Source: JBBIPA01 sp963775935
Lineage (GTDB): Bacteria > Chloroflexota > Dehalococcoidia > GIF9 > UBA5629
Length of the DNA: 64,000 nt
NCBI GenBank assembly: GCA_963775935.1
Contig: CAVZKR010000003.1
Location: 1 to 64,000, forward strand
Reading direction: 5' to 3'
Of the stretch, positions 24,543 through 32,493 are shown one piece after another. The translations under genes were made by a program, and so were the position numbers. The notes below the pieces were generated by a model. That model saw only the letters and a list, made by a program, of their open reading frames with translations, searched no databases and was not told the origin of the DNA. Positions within the stretch are counted from its first letter, which is position 1. Every line of letters begins with the position of its first letter.

Positions 24543-26273
24543 ATGAAAAAAAACTGGCGTGAACTGATCAGTCAACCCAAGTACGGCATCATTACAAAAA
24601 AGGATATCTATGTACCAATGCGTGACGGCGTACGCCTGGCAGTAAATGTCTATCGCCCTGATGCCAAGGGCAAGTTTCCCGCGCTGCTCGCTATGGGTGG
24701 TTATGGCAAGGAACTTCAGGAAGTATTAATACCGCCACAACCGCTAAATAAAAGCGCTGTTTGGGATGGGAATATAGAGGCTGGTGATACGCCAGATATC
24801 GTATCCAGAGGCTATGTCCATGTTATTGCTGATAATAGAGGCACAGGTGTTTCAGATGGCGAATACCCTGGTATGTGGTCAAGCCAGGAAGGTAAGGATG
24901 GACATGACCTCGTGGAGTGGATTGCCAAACAGCCATGGTGTGATGGCAAGGTTGGTATGATAGGTTACTCTTACTACGGCGGCTCACAATTAAAAACCGC
25001 CATTGAACAACCTCCACACTTGAAATCAATTTTCGTGTCACACGTAGGTGCAGACTTTTACCGTGATTTCGTCTATATCGGCGGCGTTCTCAGCTTATTC
25101 TTCTACGGATTATGGGATGGTCGACATGGGACGAGCGGTATGGCACCGAAAAACGCAGTTTCGCAGATGTTGAAAACTTTGCCCAAAGCAGAGTTCGAGC
25201 GCAAACGTAAAGAGCTTTTAAACCACCCTGATATAAAATATTATCCTAATGTATACCACTGTCTGAAATATCCCTATAAAAATCCCTGGTTCTTTGATAT
25301 GGTGATGAATCCACTGGATGGACCATTCTGGAAGGACAGGTCAGTCTACCCGTTTTACAATAAAATAAAGGTGCCTACGTATGTCGTCGGCAAATGCGGA
25401 CATGAAGCGAGCGGCTTCTGGGATATCTTCTTCAACATTAAGTCGCCAAAACGACTCCTGGTAAAACCAAGTGGCGCCGAAGAACGCCCCTGGCGAGAAG
25501 ACGCAGAACTGATTTTAAGGTGGCATGACCACTGGCTTAAGGGCAACGATACCGGCATCATGGATGAACCACTGATGAAAGTGTATATCACGGGAACTAA
25601 CCAATGGCATTATGAAAAGCAATGGCCTTTACCGAGAACCGAATGGGCTAATTGCTATTTGCGCCGCTGGGAGGGATTATCCTTCGCACCAGAACTGTAT
25701 CAAAATGAGCCCGATTGTTTCTTACATCAACCTTTACATCTATCAACGAAGAGAGATTCAGTGAAATACATCAGTCCTCCTATGCCTGAAAACCTGGAAG
25801 CGATAGGTCCTGCTGCCTTGAAGTTATTTGCTTCGATTGACCAGGACGATACAAACTGGATAGTGAAACTTTACGACGTAGCTCCATCTGGGGTCGAAAC
25901 CAGAATCACCAAAGGGTACCTTAAAGCATCACATCGGGCTCTTGATCCTGCTAAATCGAAACCATACTCACCATACCACAAACATACTAAGATGGAGCCT
26001 GTTGCCCCGGGTAAAATATATGAATACGATATAAGCCTCGCTATAGTAACACATGTCTTCAAAGCGGGGCACCGTATAAAACTGGAGATTGAAAGCATGG
26101 AATCCCCCAGGGATCCCGAAATGCAGATACACTATCACCCGCGTCTATGCAGCGCCAAGACAACACTTCACAAGATTTACCGCAATAAGGAGTATCAATC
26201 ACGCCTGATACTGCCTATCATCTCGAAGAAAGAGACGGTGATAGAAATGCTAAGTGATGACAACCTTTTGTAA
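24543..26273 (+). CDS. CocE/NonD family alpha/beta hydrolase (peptidase S15-like)
   Basis: The 576-residue protein has the X-Pro dipeptidyl-peptidase S15 catalytic domain (DIYVPMRDGVRLAVNVYRP, HVIADNRGTGVSDGE, the nucleophile elbow MIGYSYYGG with Ser) and the C-terminal jelly-roll domain with a GHRIKLEIES motif. Family members include cocaine esterase, acylamidases and glutaryl-acylases. The Asp and His of the triad should lie near the NKIKVPTYVVGKCG and RWHDHWLKG stretches. It has no signal peptide. The gene is monocistronic behind a long leader. The substrate is unknown. Confidence 0.85.
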   Translation: MKKNWRELISQPKYGIITKKDIYVPMRDGVRLAVNVYRPDAKGKFPALLAMGGYGKELQEVLIPPQPLNKSAVWDGNIEAGDTPDIVSRGYVHVIADNRGTGVSDGEYPGMWSSQEGKDGHDLVEWIAKQPWCDGKVGMIGYSYYGGSQLKTAIEQPPHLKSIFVSHVGADFYRDFVYIGGVLSLFFYGLWDGRHGTSGMAPKNAVSQMLKTLPKAEFERKRKELLNHPDIKYYPNVYHCLKYPYKNPWFFDMVMNPLDGPFWKDRSVYPFYNKIKVPTYVVGKCGHEASGFWDIFFNIKSPKRLLVKPSGAEERPWREDAELILRWHDHWLKGNDTGIMDEPLMKVYITGTNQWHYEKQWPLPRTEWANCYLRRWEGLSFAPELYQNEPDCFLHQPLHLSTKRDSVKYISPPMPENLEAIGPAALKLFASIDQDDTNWIVKLYDVAPSGVETRITKGYLKASHRALDPAKSKPYSPYHKHTKMEPVAPGKIYEYDISLAIVTHVFKAGHRIKLEIESMESPRDPEMQIHYHPRLCSAKTTLHKIYRNKEYQSRLILPIISKKETVIEMLSDDNLL

Positions 26274-26320
26274 GGATTATTAAGTAATCAAAACATTAAA
26301 CAGCCTATCATAACAAATAG

Positions 26321-26441
26321 AAAATGCTGAAAAAGAGGTGCAGGAACCTTCCTGCCGAGGGTCTGGGGGTGTCCCCCAACTTCTCCATGCCCCCAATACT
26401 GGGGGATAAAGGGGGTTGAACATGAGTAGTTCAACACTCGC
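26321..26441. repeat. MITE-like repeat, copy 1
   Basis: This 121-base unit recurs at 26871-26992 in the same orientation, with about 80-85% identity by eye. Inside are two small hairpins (TGGGGGTGTCCCCCA and CCCCCAATACTGGGGG). The left edge TGCTGAAAAAG is identical to the left edge of the IS at 10215, and the right edge, read inward, has GTGTTGAAC. There is no open coding frame of note. Confidence 0.75.
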
Positions 26442-26539
26442 AGAAAATAGCGAGAGCTTAAGCTACGTAGATGGAAAACGACCTGGACTTCAACATCAAT
26501 AAAGTAGACAAAATCTCTTCCCGATTTGATTTACCTTGT

Positions 26540-26761
26540 TTATTCCTCAATTACAGCGATAAGTTCGCCAGCTTTCACTATTTTCCCCTCGACGACTATT
26601 ACCTCTTTCACAATACCGGTTGCAGTTGCCAGAATAGGATTTTCCATCTTCATTGCTTCAATAACACAAATCTCATCAAGCTCGGAAATCTTATCCCCAG
26701 CTTTCACGTTCACCTTGATTACCTTTCCTGGTAACGGTGCTTCGATTTTCTCTAAAGCCAT
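26540..26761 (-). CDS. stand-alone biotinyl (biotin carboxyl carrier) domain protein
   Basis: The 73-residue protein is one biotinyl domain: an N-terminal IEAPLPGKVIKV strand, the biotinylation site IEAMKMENPI with Lys between two Met, and the closing GELIAVIEE strand. Such a domain carries CO2-loaded biotin for acyl-CoA or oxaloacetate-type carboxylases. No carboxylase subunit lies next to it, so the partner is elsewhere. It is bracketed by the two copies of a MITE-like repeat. Confidence 0.9.
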   Translation of the reverse strand: MALEKIEAPLPGKVIKVNVKAGDKISELDEICVIEAMKMENPILATATGIVKEVIVVEGKIVKAGELIAVIEE

Positions 26762-26870
26762 ACAACCTGTCTCCTCTCCTGGTTAATTAACAGTAAAATT
26801 TGTGACAAGCCCGTACATTATATGGGTAAACTACTTGAATTTCAAAGCGATTCATTACGGTATGTTAAAC

Positions 26871-26992
26871 GAGACTGTCGAAAAAGAGGTGCAAGAGTCT
26901 TCCTGCCGAGGGTCTGGGGGTGCCCCCCAACTTCCGCATTCCCCCCAATACTGGGGGATAAAAGGGGTTGAGTATGAGTATTTCAGCACTCA
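26871..26992. repeat. MITE-like repeat, copy 2
   Basis: This is the second copy of the 26321-26441 repeat. The left edge is GAGACTGTCGAAAAAG; the right edge, read inward, is GAGTGCTGAAATAC, close to the right edge of the IS at 10215-11482 (GAGACCGCTGAAATAA read inward). The shared middle includes CTGCCGAGGGTCTGGGGG and the C-run/G-run hairpins. Confidence 0.75.
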
Positions 26993-27055
26993 TTAACTAT
27001 AGCCAACAATAAATAGAACCCTACCGAACTCCTGCAAGAACAGTCAAATAGGGTC

Positions 27056-27085
27056 TTGACATATAGTACACGTGTTCTATATAAT
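27056..27085 (+). promoter_or_regulatory. recN promoter with LexA-type operator
   Basis: TTGACA (27056-27061), 18 bases, TATAAT (27080-27085). The spacer holds AGTACACGTGTTCT (27065-27078), an imperfect palindrome that fits the LexA box RGTACNNNDGTWCB known from cyanobacteria and is one base from the GAAC-N4-GTTC box of Bacillus. Repressor bound here would cover both promoter elements. recN is a classical SOS gene, which strengthens the reading. Confidence 0.75.
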
Positions 27086-27148
27086 AGTAGTACATTTGTT
27101 TTGATTAATGCGAGCGAGTTTTCATTTAACTCGGAGGAGAAAATAAGA

Positions 27149-28891
27149 ATGCTAAGCGAATTGCATATCAAGAACTTTGCTGTAATCGAGGATGTACAGC
27201 TAAACCTGGAACTAGGATTGACTATCATCAGTGGTGAAGAGGGGTCAGGCAAATCTCTTATCGTAGATGCCCTTAGCATGCTTCTTGGTGCTCGTGCTAC
27301 ACCTGGGCTTATCCGAAACGGATCCTCAACAGCTAGAGTAGAAGGCATCTTCTGGCTATCAGCTGTAGTTATAGACAAATTAAGAAGCCTTTTACAGGAA
27401 AACGATATCCAAATTGACAGCGATGGGATGCTTATCCTTTCCCGAGAACTTCAACAGCAAGGGCGCAGCGTGGCTAGAATTAACAGCAGAGCTGCCCCAC
27501 TCTCACTACTTCGGCAAATTGGACAAAACCTCGTAGATATCCATGGTCAGATGGACTACATTTCACTGTTAGATGGACATCGACAGCTTGACCTTCTTGA
27601 TGCTCATGGTAACCTGATGGAGCTAAGAGAAAAACTGTCTGAATCTATAGACACTCTTCGCCAGACCATCCGCGAACTTTCTGTTGCAAATGACCAAAAA
27701 ACAGACGGACGACAGGAATTATTCAAATATCAGATAGACGAGATTGAACGCGCCAATTTAAAAACGGGGGAAGACAGAGAACTACAGGAAAGACATGACG
27801 TTTTATGCCAGGCTGAATCACTCAAAGAAAACTGTCTCAAAGCTTATGATAGCCTTTATGGCGAGGAACGCTCGGCAACGGTGCTCATTCACGAAGCCCT
27901 TGTTTCATTAAGAAGCCTCAAAAACGACGACCCCTCGATACTGACTCAGAAAAAGCAGCTTGAAGATGCTCTAGCAAACCTGGAGGAAACAGCCCGTGAA
28001 CTCCGCCATTACGGAGATATTATAGAGGCCGATGCCGACCAATTGGAGGGAGTAGACCAAAGGTTAAATTTAGTCAATACGCTCAAGCGGAAATACGGGT
28101 CGACGATAGAAGACATTCTTTCATATTATACCAAGGCTAAAGACGAATTAGATATCATCGAGAATCAACACGATCGTAATTCACGACTAGAAAAGGAAAG
28201 AGACCGAATTGAATGTGAGGCTGGCAAAGTTGCAGAGGAGCTTTCATTATTACGACGGAAAGCTGCCACTTCCCTTGCAGGATTGGTAAATGAGGAGTTA
28301 TCTGACCTTGGCTTACCCTGGGCAAAATTCGACATCTCCCTGCGACGTGAAGAGGATAATAACGGATTGCCCACTACCCGAGGCAAACGTTTTAGTTTCA
28401 CCCGCGACGGAATCGATCATGTTGAGTTCATGGTTACAACCAACCCCGGCGAACCGATAAGACCTCTCAGCAAAATTGCTTCAGGAGGTGAGACATGCCG
28501 CATTATGCTGGCACTAAAGAGCGCCCTGAAGCGTATCGACCCAATCCCCACATTAGTCTTTGACGAGATTGATGCCTCAGTTGGCGGACGCAGTGGTGAT
28601 ACTATGGGCAGAAAATTAGCTACATTAGCACATCAACATCAGGTGCTTTGTATCACCCACCTCCCCCAAATCGCTTGTTTCGGTGATTCCCATATACGAT
28701 TAATTAAAGAAACAAGTTCAGGACGCGCTTACACAAAGGTAGAACAAATAGAAGGGCAAAGCCGTATTGAAGAACTTGCGGCTATGTTAGGCTCACCGCA
28801 AGCTGAGAAAATCATGCTTGACGGCGCAGGTAAACTCCTACGCAAGGCTAAAGCCTGGAAAGAAAGGGAGAAAGAACCGATAGCAGTCTAA
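27149..28891 (+). CDS. recN: DNA repair protein RecN
   Basis: RecN is an SMC-like ATPase in double-strand-break repair. The 580-residue protein begins MLSELHIKNFAVIEDVQL, with Walker A GEEGSGKS (the usual form is GETGAGKS), a long coiled-coil middle (about residues 160-370), the signature SGGETCRIMLALKS and Walker B TLVFDEIDASVGG. The ATG at 27149 with GGAGGA upstream is preferred over a longer in-frame start at 27056, which would lie in the promoter. A LexA-type box indicates SOS control. Confidence 0.95.
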   Translation: MLSELHIKNFAVIEDVQLNLELGLTIISGEEGSGKSLIVDALSMLLGARATPGLIRNGSSTARVEGIFWLSAVVIDKLRSLLQENDIQIDSDGMLILSRELQQQGRSVARINSRAAPLSLLRQIGQNLVDIHGQMDYISLLDGHRQLDLLDAHGNLMELREKLSESIDTLRQTIRELSVANDQKTDGRQELFKYQIDEIERANLKTGEDRELQERHDVLCQAESLKENCLKAYDSLYGEERSATVLIHEALVSLRSLKNDDPSILTQKKQLEDALANLEETARELRHYGDIIEADADQLEGVDQRLNLVNTLKRKYGSTIEDILSYYTKAKDELDIIENQHDRNSRLEKERDRIECEAGKVAEELSLLRRKAATSLAGLVNEELSDLGLPWAKFDISLRREEDNNGLPTTRGKRFSFTRDGIDHVEFMVTTNPGEPIRPLSKIASGGETCRIMLALKSALKRIDPIPTLVFDEIDASVGGRSGDTMGRKLATLAHQHQVLCITHLPQIACFGDSHIRLIKETSSGRAYTKVEQIEGQSRIEELAAMLGSPQAEKIMLDGAGKLLRKAKAWKEREKEPIAV

Positions 28892-28938
28892 AAAACAGTA
28901 GCGGAAGAAAAAACAATTTGGCTAAACATTTATCCCAA

Positions 28939-29370
28939 TTACAAAGCGTATATCTCTTTGCCAAAAGCCTTAACCCAATTCTTCTGCAAAGCTTCTTTTG
29001 CTTCTCGGATGTTGTCCACCCCCAGAATGACTATGGGCTGCCCACTTTCCCCTCTGCCTAGGTAAGGATACAAATAGGTGACATTGATCTTGGCATCTCG
29101 CAACGGCTTCAGTACCGCTTTAAGTCCACCGGGATGGTCGGGAACTTCTACCGCAAGTACATCAGTTTCTTTTATAGCATAGCCATGGCTTCGCAATACA
29201 TTTATCGTTTTTTCCGGATTATCAGTCACAAAACGCACAGTACTAATATCGGACGTATCAGCTACCGAAATAGCCCTGATGTTTATTCCTTCGTTTCCAA
29301 GACATTCGCTTACCGCCAGAAATTTTCCGGGTACATTTTCCAGACTTAAAGAAATCTGTTTTACACACAT
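28939..29370 (-). CDS. tandem ACT-domain protein
   Basis: The 143-residue protein contains two ACT domains, one from residue 5 (ISLSLENVPGKFLAVSECL) and one from residue 72 (LAVEVPDHPGGLKAVLKPL). ACT domains bind amino acids and regulate metabolism. Proteins of this type often lie beside aryl- or 2-oxoacid:ferredoxin oxidoreductase genes, as here: it follows korC by 36 bases. It may sense branched or aromatic amino acids. Confidence 0.85.
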   Translation of the reverse strand: MCVKQISLSLENVPGKFLAVSECLGNEGINIRAISVADTSDISTVRFVTDNPEKTINVLRSHGYAIKETDVLAVEVPDHPGGLKAVLKPLRDAKINVTYLYPYLGRGESGQPIVILGVDNIREAKEALQKNWVKAFGKEIYAL

Positions 29371-29406
29371 AACTAACCTCTTAAAATAGAAATCTACCGT
29401 ACAGAA

Positions 29407-29937
29407 TTAAAAAAGTTCGTAGCCAGCAGTTAATGCCTTTTCATTGATAGCAATGAGTTTCTGCTTTCCTTTCAAAGCATAGTTCAGCCCTTCTACGATA
29501 CCTGATAATGCAACGAGATTTGTTCTTTTAATAAATGCTCCAAGCATAACCATATTAGCTGATCTGGGACTTTCCAGCTTTTCAGCAATAGCACTCGCAG
29601 GAACTTTAATAACGTCAATATCTCCCCTGGTGATTTCGGCCTCCACAAGTGAGGAATTGATAAATAATACACCTCCTGACTGAATCTGATTTTGAAACCG
29701 AACCACAGAAGGTTGATTCATCGCAACCACAAAATCAGGGGAAGAAGCGACAGGCGAGGCAATCTCTTCGTCCGAAATAGCAACCGTGCAATTTGCAGTA
29801 CCACCACGAACTTCAGCTCCATACGAGGGCAAATAAGTTACATTCTTTCCTTCCTGCATTGCAGCCTGGGTTAAATTGAGTCCTATAGAAAGAACACCCT
29901 GACCACCAAACCCTGCAAAGATCGACTTAATCAGCAT
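29407..29937 (-). CDS. korC: 2-oxoacid:ferredoxin oxidoreductase, gamma subunit
   Basis: The 176-residue gamma subunit begins with SIFAGFGGQGVLSIG and has GAEVRGGTANCTVAISDEEI, both typical for the POR/KOR gamma domain. It completes the korDABC set and overlaps korB by 11 bases. The complex decarboxylates a 2-oxoacid to the acyl-CoA with ferredoxin as acceptor; 2-oxoglutarate is the likeliest substrate given the separate ferredoxin subunit, but a branched 2-oxoacid is not excluded. Confidence 0.9.
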   Translation of the reverse strand: MLIKSIFAGFGGQGVLSIGLNLTQAAMQEGKNVTYLPSYGAEVRGGTANCTVAISDEEIASPVASSPDFVVAMNQPSVVRFQNQIQSGGVLFINSSLVEAEITRGDIDVIKVPASAIAEKLESPRSANMVMLGAFIKRTNLVALSGIVEGLNYALKGKQKLIAINEKALTAGYELF

Positions 29938-30682
29938 TTTTTTTACCTGTTACATCCTTTATCACACCAAGAGGAAATTCTCTTGTCATTTCTTTATCAA
30001 TCCATTGCCACGCTTCTAATGGACTCATTTTCCAGTTTGTAGGACAAGGAGAGAGTATCTCTACAAGCGAAAAACCAAGATGATCGATTTGAACCTGGAA
30101 GGCTTTACTAATAGCCTTTTTCGCTTTCTTTATGTTAGCGGGCGAGTTAACCGCCACCCGTTCAATATATGCAGCACCCCTGACAAGAGCTACAATTTCG
30201 CTCATCTGGATAGGATACCCTTCGAATATAGCTTCCCGTCCAAATGGCGTAGTAGTAGTTTTTTGGTTTAACATAGTTGTCGGTGCCATCTGGCCACCAG
30301 TCATGCCATAGACGGCGTTATTAATAAAAATAGCGGTTATATTCTCACCTCGGTTAGCAGCATGTATCGTCTCAGCAGTACCGATAGCAGCTAAATCTCC
30401 ATCCCCCTGGTAAGTAAAGACGATCGCCTCAGGAAAAGCTCGCTTTATACCAGTAGCCACAGCTGCTCCCCTCCCATGCGCCGATTCCGCCATGTCTACA
30501 TCAAAATAATGGTAAGCAAAAACCGAGCATCCAGGCGGTGGAATACCTATAGCCTTTTCTTGAAGGTTCATCTCATCAATGACCTCACAAATGAGTCTAT
30601 GAGCTATGGAATGACCACAGCCAGGGCAGTAATGGTAAGGAGCTCTCTTTAGCGACTTCGGCCTGCCAAATACTTTCTTCAT
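29927..30682 (-). CDS. korB: 2-oxoacid:ferredoxin oxidoreductase, beta (TPP) subunit
   Basis: The 251-residue subunit carries the thiamine-pyrophosphate site: YCPGCGHSIAHRL, the GDGDLAAIGTAE motif and INNAVYGMTGGQMAPTT. A bound Mg and TPP start decarboxylation of the 2-oxoacid. It starts 4 bases after korA ends and overlaps korC, so the genes are tightly coupled. Confidence 0.93.
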   Translation of the reverse strand: MKKVFGRPKSLKRAPYHYCPGCGHSIAHRLICEVIDEMNLQEKAIGIPPPGCSVFAYHYFDVDMAESAHGRGAAVATGIKRAFPEAIVFTYQGDGDLAAIGTAETIHAANRGENITAIFINNAVYGMTGGQMAPTTMLNQKTTTTPFGREAIFEGYPIQMSEIVALVRGAAYIERVAVNSPANIKKAKKAISKAFQVQIDHLGFSLVEILSPCPTNWKMSPLEAWQWIDKEMTREFPLGVIKDVTGKKNAD

Positions 30683-30686
30683 CTTG

Positions 30687-31754
30687 CTACTTTAAACCTT
30701 TTTGATAATAGAGACGAGATATGACTCTTACTACTTCGCTTGGAGTAGGAATAACTCCTCCTGGCCTCCCATAGAAAAAAACCTCACTTTTGCCTTCTAG
30801 GGCTAACTTCACATCTTCAAGCATCTGCCCCATATTCATTTCGAAAACCAGGAAATGTTTCACCTGTTTAGCCAACTCCTGCACTTTTTCCACTGGGAAT
30901 GGCCATAACGTAATTGGTCTGAGTAACCCTACTTTTAAACCTTCCATCCGCACTGTTTTTACCGCTCCCTTGGCAATGCGAGCTGCTATTCCAAAAGCAA
31001 CAACAACTAACTCAGCATCATCAATAAGGAAAGTATCATAGAGAGTCTCTTCCTTTTTAATTAATTCGTACCTTCTAAACAAACTCCAATTAAGCTCCTC
31101 CAGCTCAGCCGGATTTGAGGTAAAAGTCTTGATGATTTTACTAGGTCGCCCTTTAGCGCCCCTTAACGCATCACTTCTAATAGGTAATACTTCCGGAGCT
31201 TCACGTTCGAATTCTACAGGCTCCATCATCTGTCCCAGCATGCCATCTCCAAGAATAATGACAGGGATACGATATTTATCAGAAAGGTCAAAAGCTTTAA
31301 AAGTGAGAGCCGCTGCTTCCTGCACGGATGATGGAGCGAGGACTATAGTACGATAATCGCCATGTCCACCGCCTCGTGTAGACTGAAAATAGTCTGATTG
31401 AGCCGCTGATATACTGCCTAATCCCGGGCCACCTCTCGACATATTAACAATGACTGCTGGAAGTTCACAAGCCGCTAAATATGAAATTCCTTCCTGCTTC
31501 AAGCTAATCCCTGGACTGGACGAAGAAGTCATAGATCTGGCACCAACCAAACTAGCACCATAAACCATATTGATGGCAGCAACTTCACTCTCGGCTTGAA
31601 TAAAGGAACATCCCTTTTTTCTACTCAGGTGAACAGCCATATGTTCAGCCAACTCATTTTGAGGAGTAATAGGATAGCCAAAATAACATTGACAACCAGC
31701 CCTGATAGCAGCTTCGCCAATTGCAGCATTACCAGTCATCAGAATCCTAGCCAC
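30687..31754 (-). CDS. korA: 2-oxoacid:ferredoxin oxidoreductase, alpha subunit
   Basis: The 355-residue alpha subunit has the N-terminal pyrimidine-binding domain (GYPITPQNELAEHM, GARSMTSSSSPGISLKQE) and the C-terminal domain II (VGLLRPITLWPFPVEKV). The chosen GTG at 31754 has GAGGTG upstream and overlaps the ferredoxin gene by 8 bases; a longer reading to 31772 starts with TTG inside that gene and is less likely. Confidence 0.92.
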   Translation of the reverse strand: MARILMTGNAAIGEAAIRAGCQCYFGYPITPQNELAEHMAVHLSRKKGCSFIQAESEVAAINMVYGASLVGARSMTSSSSPGISLKQEGISYLAACELPAVIVNMSRGGPGLGSISAAQSDYFQSTRGGGHGDYRTIVLAPSSVQEAAALTFKAFDLSDKYRIPVIILGDGMLGQMMEPVEFEREAPEVLPIRSDALRGAKGRPSKIIKTFTSNPAELEELNWSLFRRYELIKKEETLYDTFLIDDAELVVVAFGIAARIAKGAVKTVRMEGLKVGLLRPITLWPFPVEKVQELAKQVKHFLVFEMNMGQMLEDVKLALEGKSEVFFYGRPGGVIPTPSEVVRVISRLYYQKGLK

Positions 31755-31956
31755 GATACACCTCAATCGCAACCTCTGGACATACTACTGCGCAGGTAGC
31801 ACACCCGGTGCATTCACCATTATCAGTAAATGCAGCCGGTAAATAGCCACTTTCATTTAATTTGTCCGAGTGAGAAATCACACCCTTGGGACAAAAAAAT
31901 ATGCATACTTCACATCCCTTACAAAGACGTTGATCAATTTCAATATATCCACCCAT
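31747..31956 (-). CDS. korD: ferredoxin subunit (2x[4Fe-4S]) of the 2-oxoacid oxidoreductase
   Basis: The 69-residue dicluster ferredoxin has CKGCEVCIFFCP and CTGCATCAVVCP. It is the first gene of korDABC and accepts electrons from the catalytic subunits. The ATG at 31956 has AAGGA 8 bases upstream; the frame is open further up but that part has no ferredoxin character. Confidence 0.92.
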   Translation of the reverse strand: MGGYIEIDQRLCKGCEVCIFFCPKGVISHSDKLNESGYLPAAFTDNGECTGCATCAVVCPEVAIEVYRG

Positions 31957-32231
31957 AGTCATTGTCCTTGGAATTCGACTTACCTGAGTAAAAATAAGTG
32001 CTATATATCCTAGCAAAGCAGACGAAATTATTCCACTTGGCAGTTTCTTATAATTGTATAAATACTCTGGGGAGGGATCAAAGCAAAGCCGAAGTGCTTT
32101 AAACGTTCGTAGCTATTGGAACCTTCTCAACCGCAAATATCCACCGGACTGGGAAAAACACAGGTATTCCAGAAAATTGGAACGTCTCGCAGCGAGGAAC
32201 AGAAAAACCGGGGAAAACGAAGAGATGTTAT

Positions 32232-32308
32232 TGGCGACCCCGATGGGATTCGAACCCACGATCTCCACCGTGACAGGGTGGCATGTTAAACCGCTACACC
32301 ACGGGGCC
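32232..32308 (-). tRNA. tRNA-Asp (anticodon GTC)
   Basis: The minus strand shows acceptor GGCCCCG with CGGGGTC, D-loop, anticodon loop CTGTCAC with anticodon GTC, T-loop TTCGAAT and encoded CCA (32232-32234). An open frame on the plus strand over this gene (32054-32326) is a translation of tRNA and not a protein. Confidence 0.96.
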
Positions 32309-32362
32309 TCTCATAAGGGGACTTGATACACCCAAATCAACTCAACTCCCACTTCTTCCTAA

Positions 32363-32392
32363 AGTCTAACAACACGAGTTGTACCGTGTCAA
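32363..32392 (-). promoter_or_regulatory. probable promoter of tRNA-Asp
   Basis: A perfect TTGACA (32387-32392) and TAGACT (32363-32368) on the minus strand, 18 bases apart, lie about 55 bases before the tRNA 5' end. The -10 match is moderate. Confidence 0.45.
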
Positions 32393-32493
32393 ATCTCACG
32401 TTAACAATACATTCTTTGATTTTTTTAAGCAAATAAATTAAGCTAGTGGTGCTTTTTGTATTTACTAAATAAAGGATTACTACATAATAGTAA

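Noticed and set aside
26321..26992. The two direct repeats as a CRISPR array
   Set aside because: Only two copies 430 bases apart with a gene between them; no regular spacers and no cas genes in the window.
26802..26996. Open frame of 64 codons over the second MITE-like repeat
   Set aside because: Its protein is the translation of the repeat (SSCRGSGGAPQLP-type) and has no ribosome binding site.
32054..32326. Plus-strand open frame of 90 codons ending in a PMGFEPTISTVTGWHVKP-type sequence
   Set aside because: It is the antisense translation of tRNA-Asp and its flank; this peptide is a well-known false gene prediction.
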